60,000 nucleotides of DNA from Lineus longissimus. Lineage: Eukaryota; Nemertea; Pilidiophora; Heteronemertea; Lineidae. Below, piece after piece: positions 59,668 to 60,000 of the stretch (its first letter is position 1; each line of letters starts with the position of its first letter). A program made the translations under genes and the position numbers. The notes under the pieces are model-generated. The model was not told the origin of the DNA, did no database searches, and worked only from the letters and a program-made list of their open reading frames with translations. The stretch lies in NCBI RefSeq assembly GCF_910592395.1, contig NC_088323.1, forward strand, positions 4,032,001-4,092,000. Direction: 5' to 3'.

Positions 59668-60000
59668 ATCTTCCCTCCATTGATCATCCTTCTAGACTCT
59701 GTAATCAAAGTTGAAGTCTGAAAGTACAACTGTAGATACGATTTAGTGATACAAACCTCACAGTCTCTGTCCTTCTACTTGAAAATTGCACCTCCTCGTC
59801 GCTTCCTTCCTTCCTTCCTTCCTTCCTTCAACAAAAACTGTAGACCAATTCTGAAAGTTTAACTGTGCATAAAAATAAGTGTCACAATACCCGACGAAGT
59901 CTTCATCCAGCGCTGGGTCTCAGTCTTCCCTCCATTGATCATCCTTCTCGACGCTGTAGTCAAAGTTGAAGTACAACTGTAGATACAATTTAGTGATACA
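59668..60000 (+). repeat. Direct repeat about 255 bp apart, with (CTTC)n between
   Basis: CTTCCCTCCATTGATCATCC occurs at about 59670 and 59931, and ACAACTGTAGATACGATTTA at about 59727 and 59966 (ACAATTTA in the second). A (CTTC)n microsatellite fills 59802-59829. The second copy is cut by the window end. Confidence 0.8.

Overview
The window looks like nuclear DNA from an invertebrate animal, probably a marine bilaterian. It is AT-rich, almost free of genes, full of diverged dispersed and tandem repeats, and holds one clear intron-split gene. The gene has canonical GT..AG introns of about 170-680 bp. Other animal signs are the 3' end of a non-LTR retrotransposon with a (TAA)n-type tail, tRNA-derived SINE heads and several palindromic MITE-like elements. 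I cannot place the phylum: opsins of this type occur in molluscs, brachiopods, annelids, echinoderms, hemichordates and amphioxus.

Layout. From 1 to about 52.7 kb I find no gene I can support. This part holds repeats: copies of a putative TTAA-flanked MITE, a 'GGACAC' repeat, a 3 x 166 bp tandem array at 20.2-20.7 kb next to a near-perfect inverted repeat, a LINE tail at 29.3-29.6 kb, a degenerate 41-58 bp minisatellite at 31.5 and 32.8-33.1 kb, SINE relics at 34.9 and 49.4 kb, a possible ankyrin-repeat relic at 37.4-37.7 kb, a promoter-like motif cluster at 45.9-46.0 kb and a cluster of foldback elements at 50.6-51.6 kb. From 52,712 to 55,730 on the minus strand lies a complete six-exon opsin gene (348 aa). 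About 480 bp upstream of its start codon is a 740-bp purine-rich tract. The last 3 kb hold a double-hairpin MITE-like element and a degenerate satellite that is interrupted by about 615 bp of unrelated DNA.

Function. The only gene with a supported function encodes a seven-helix opsin. It has the retinal-binding lysine, a glutamate at the ancestral counterion position and a short tail. Its second extracellular loop is closest to the RGR/retinochrome/peropsin group, known as retinal photoisomerases. The NPxxY motif at the end of helix 7 is altered. There is no operon or multi-gene pathway here, and the remaining observations concern repeat biology.
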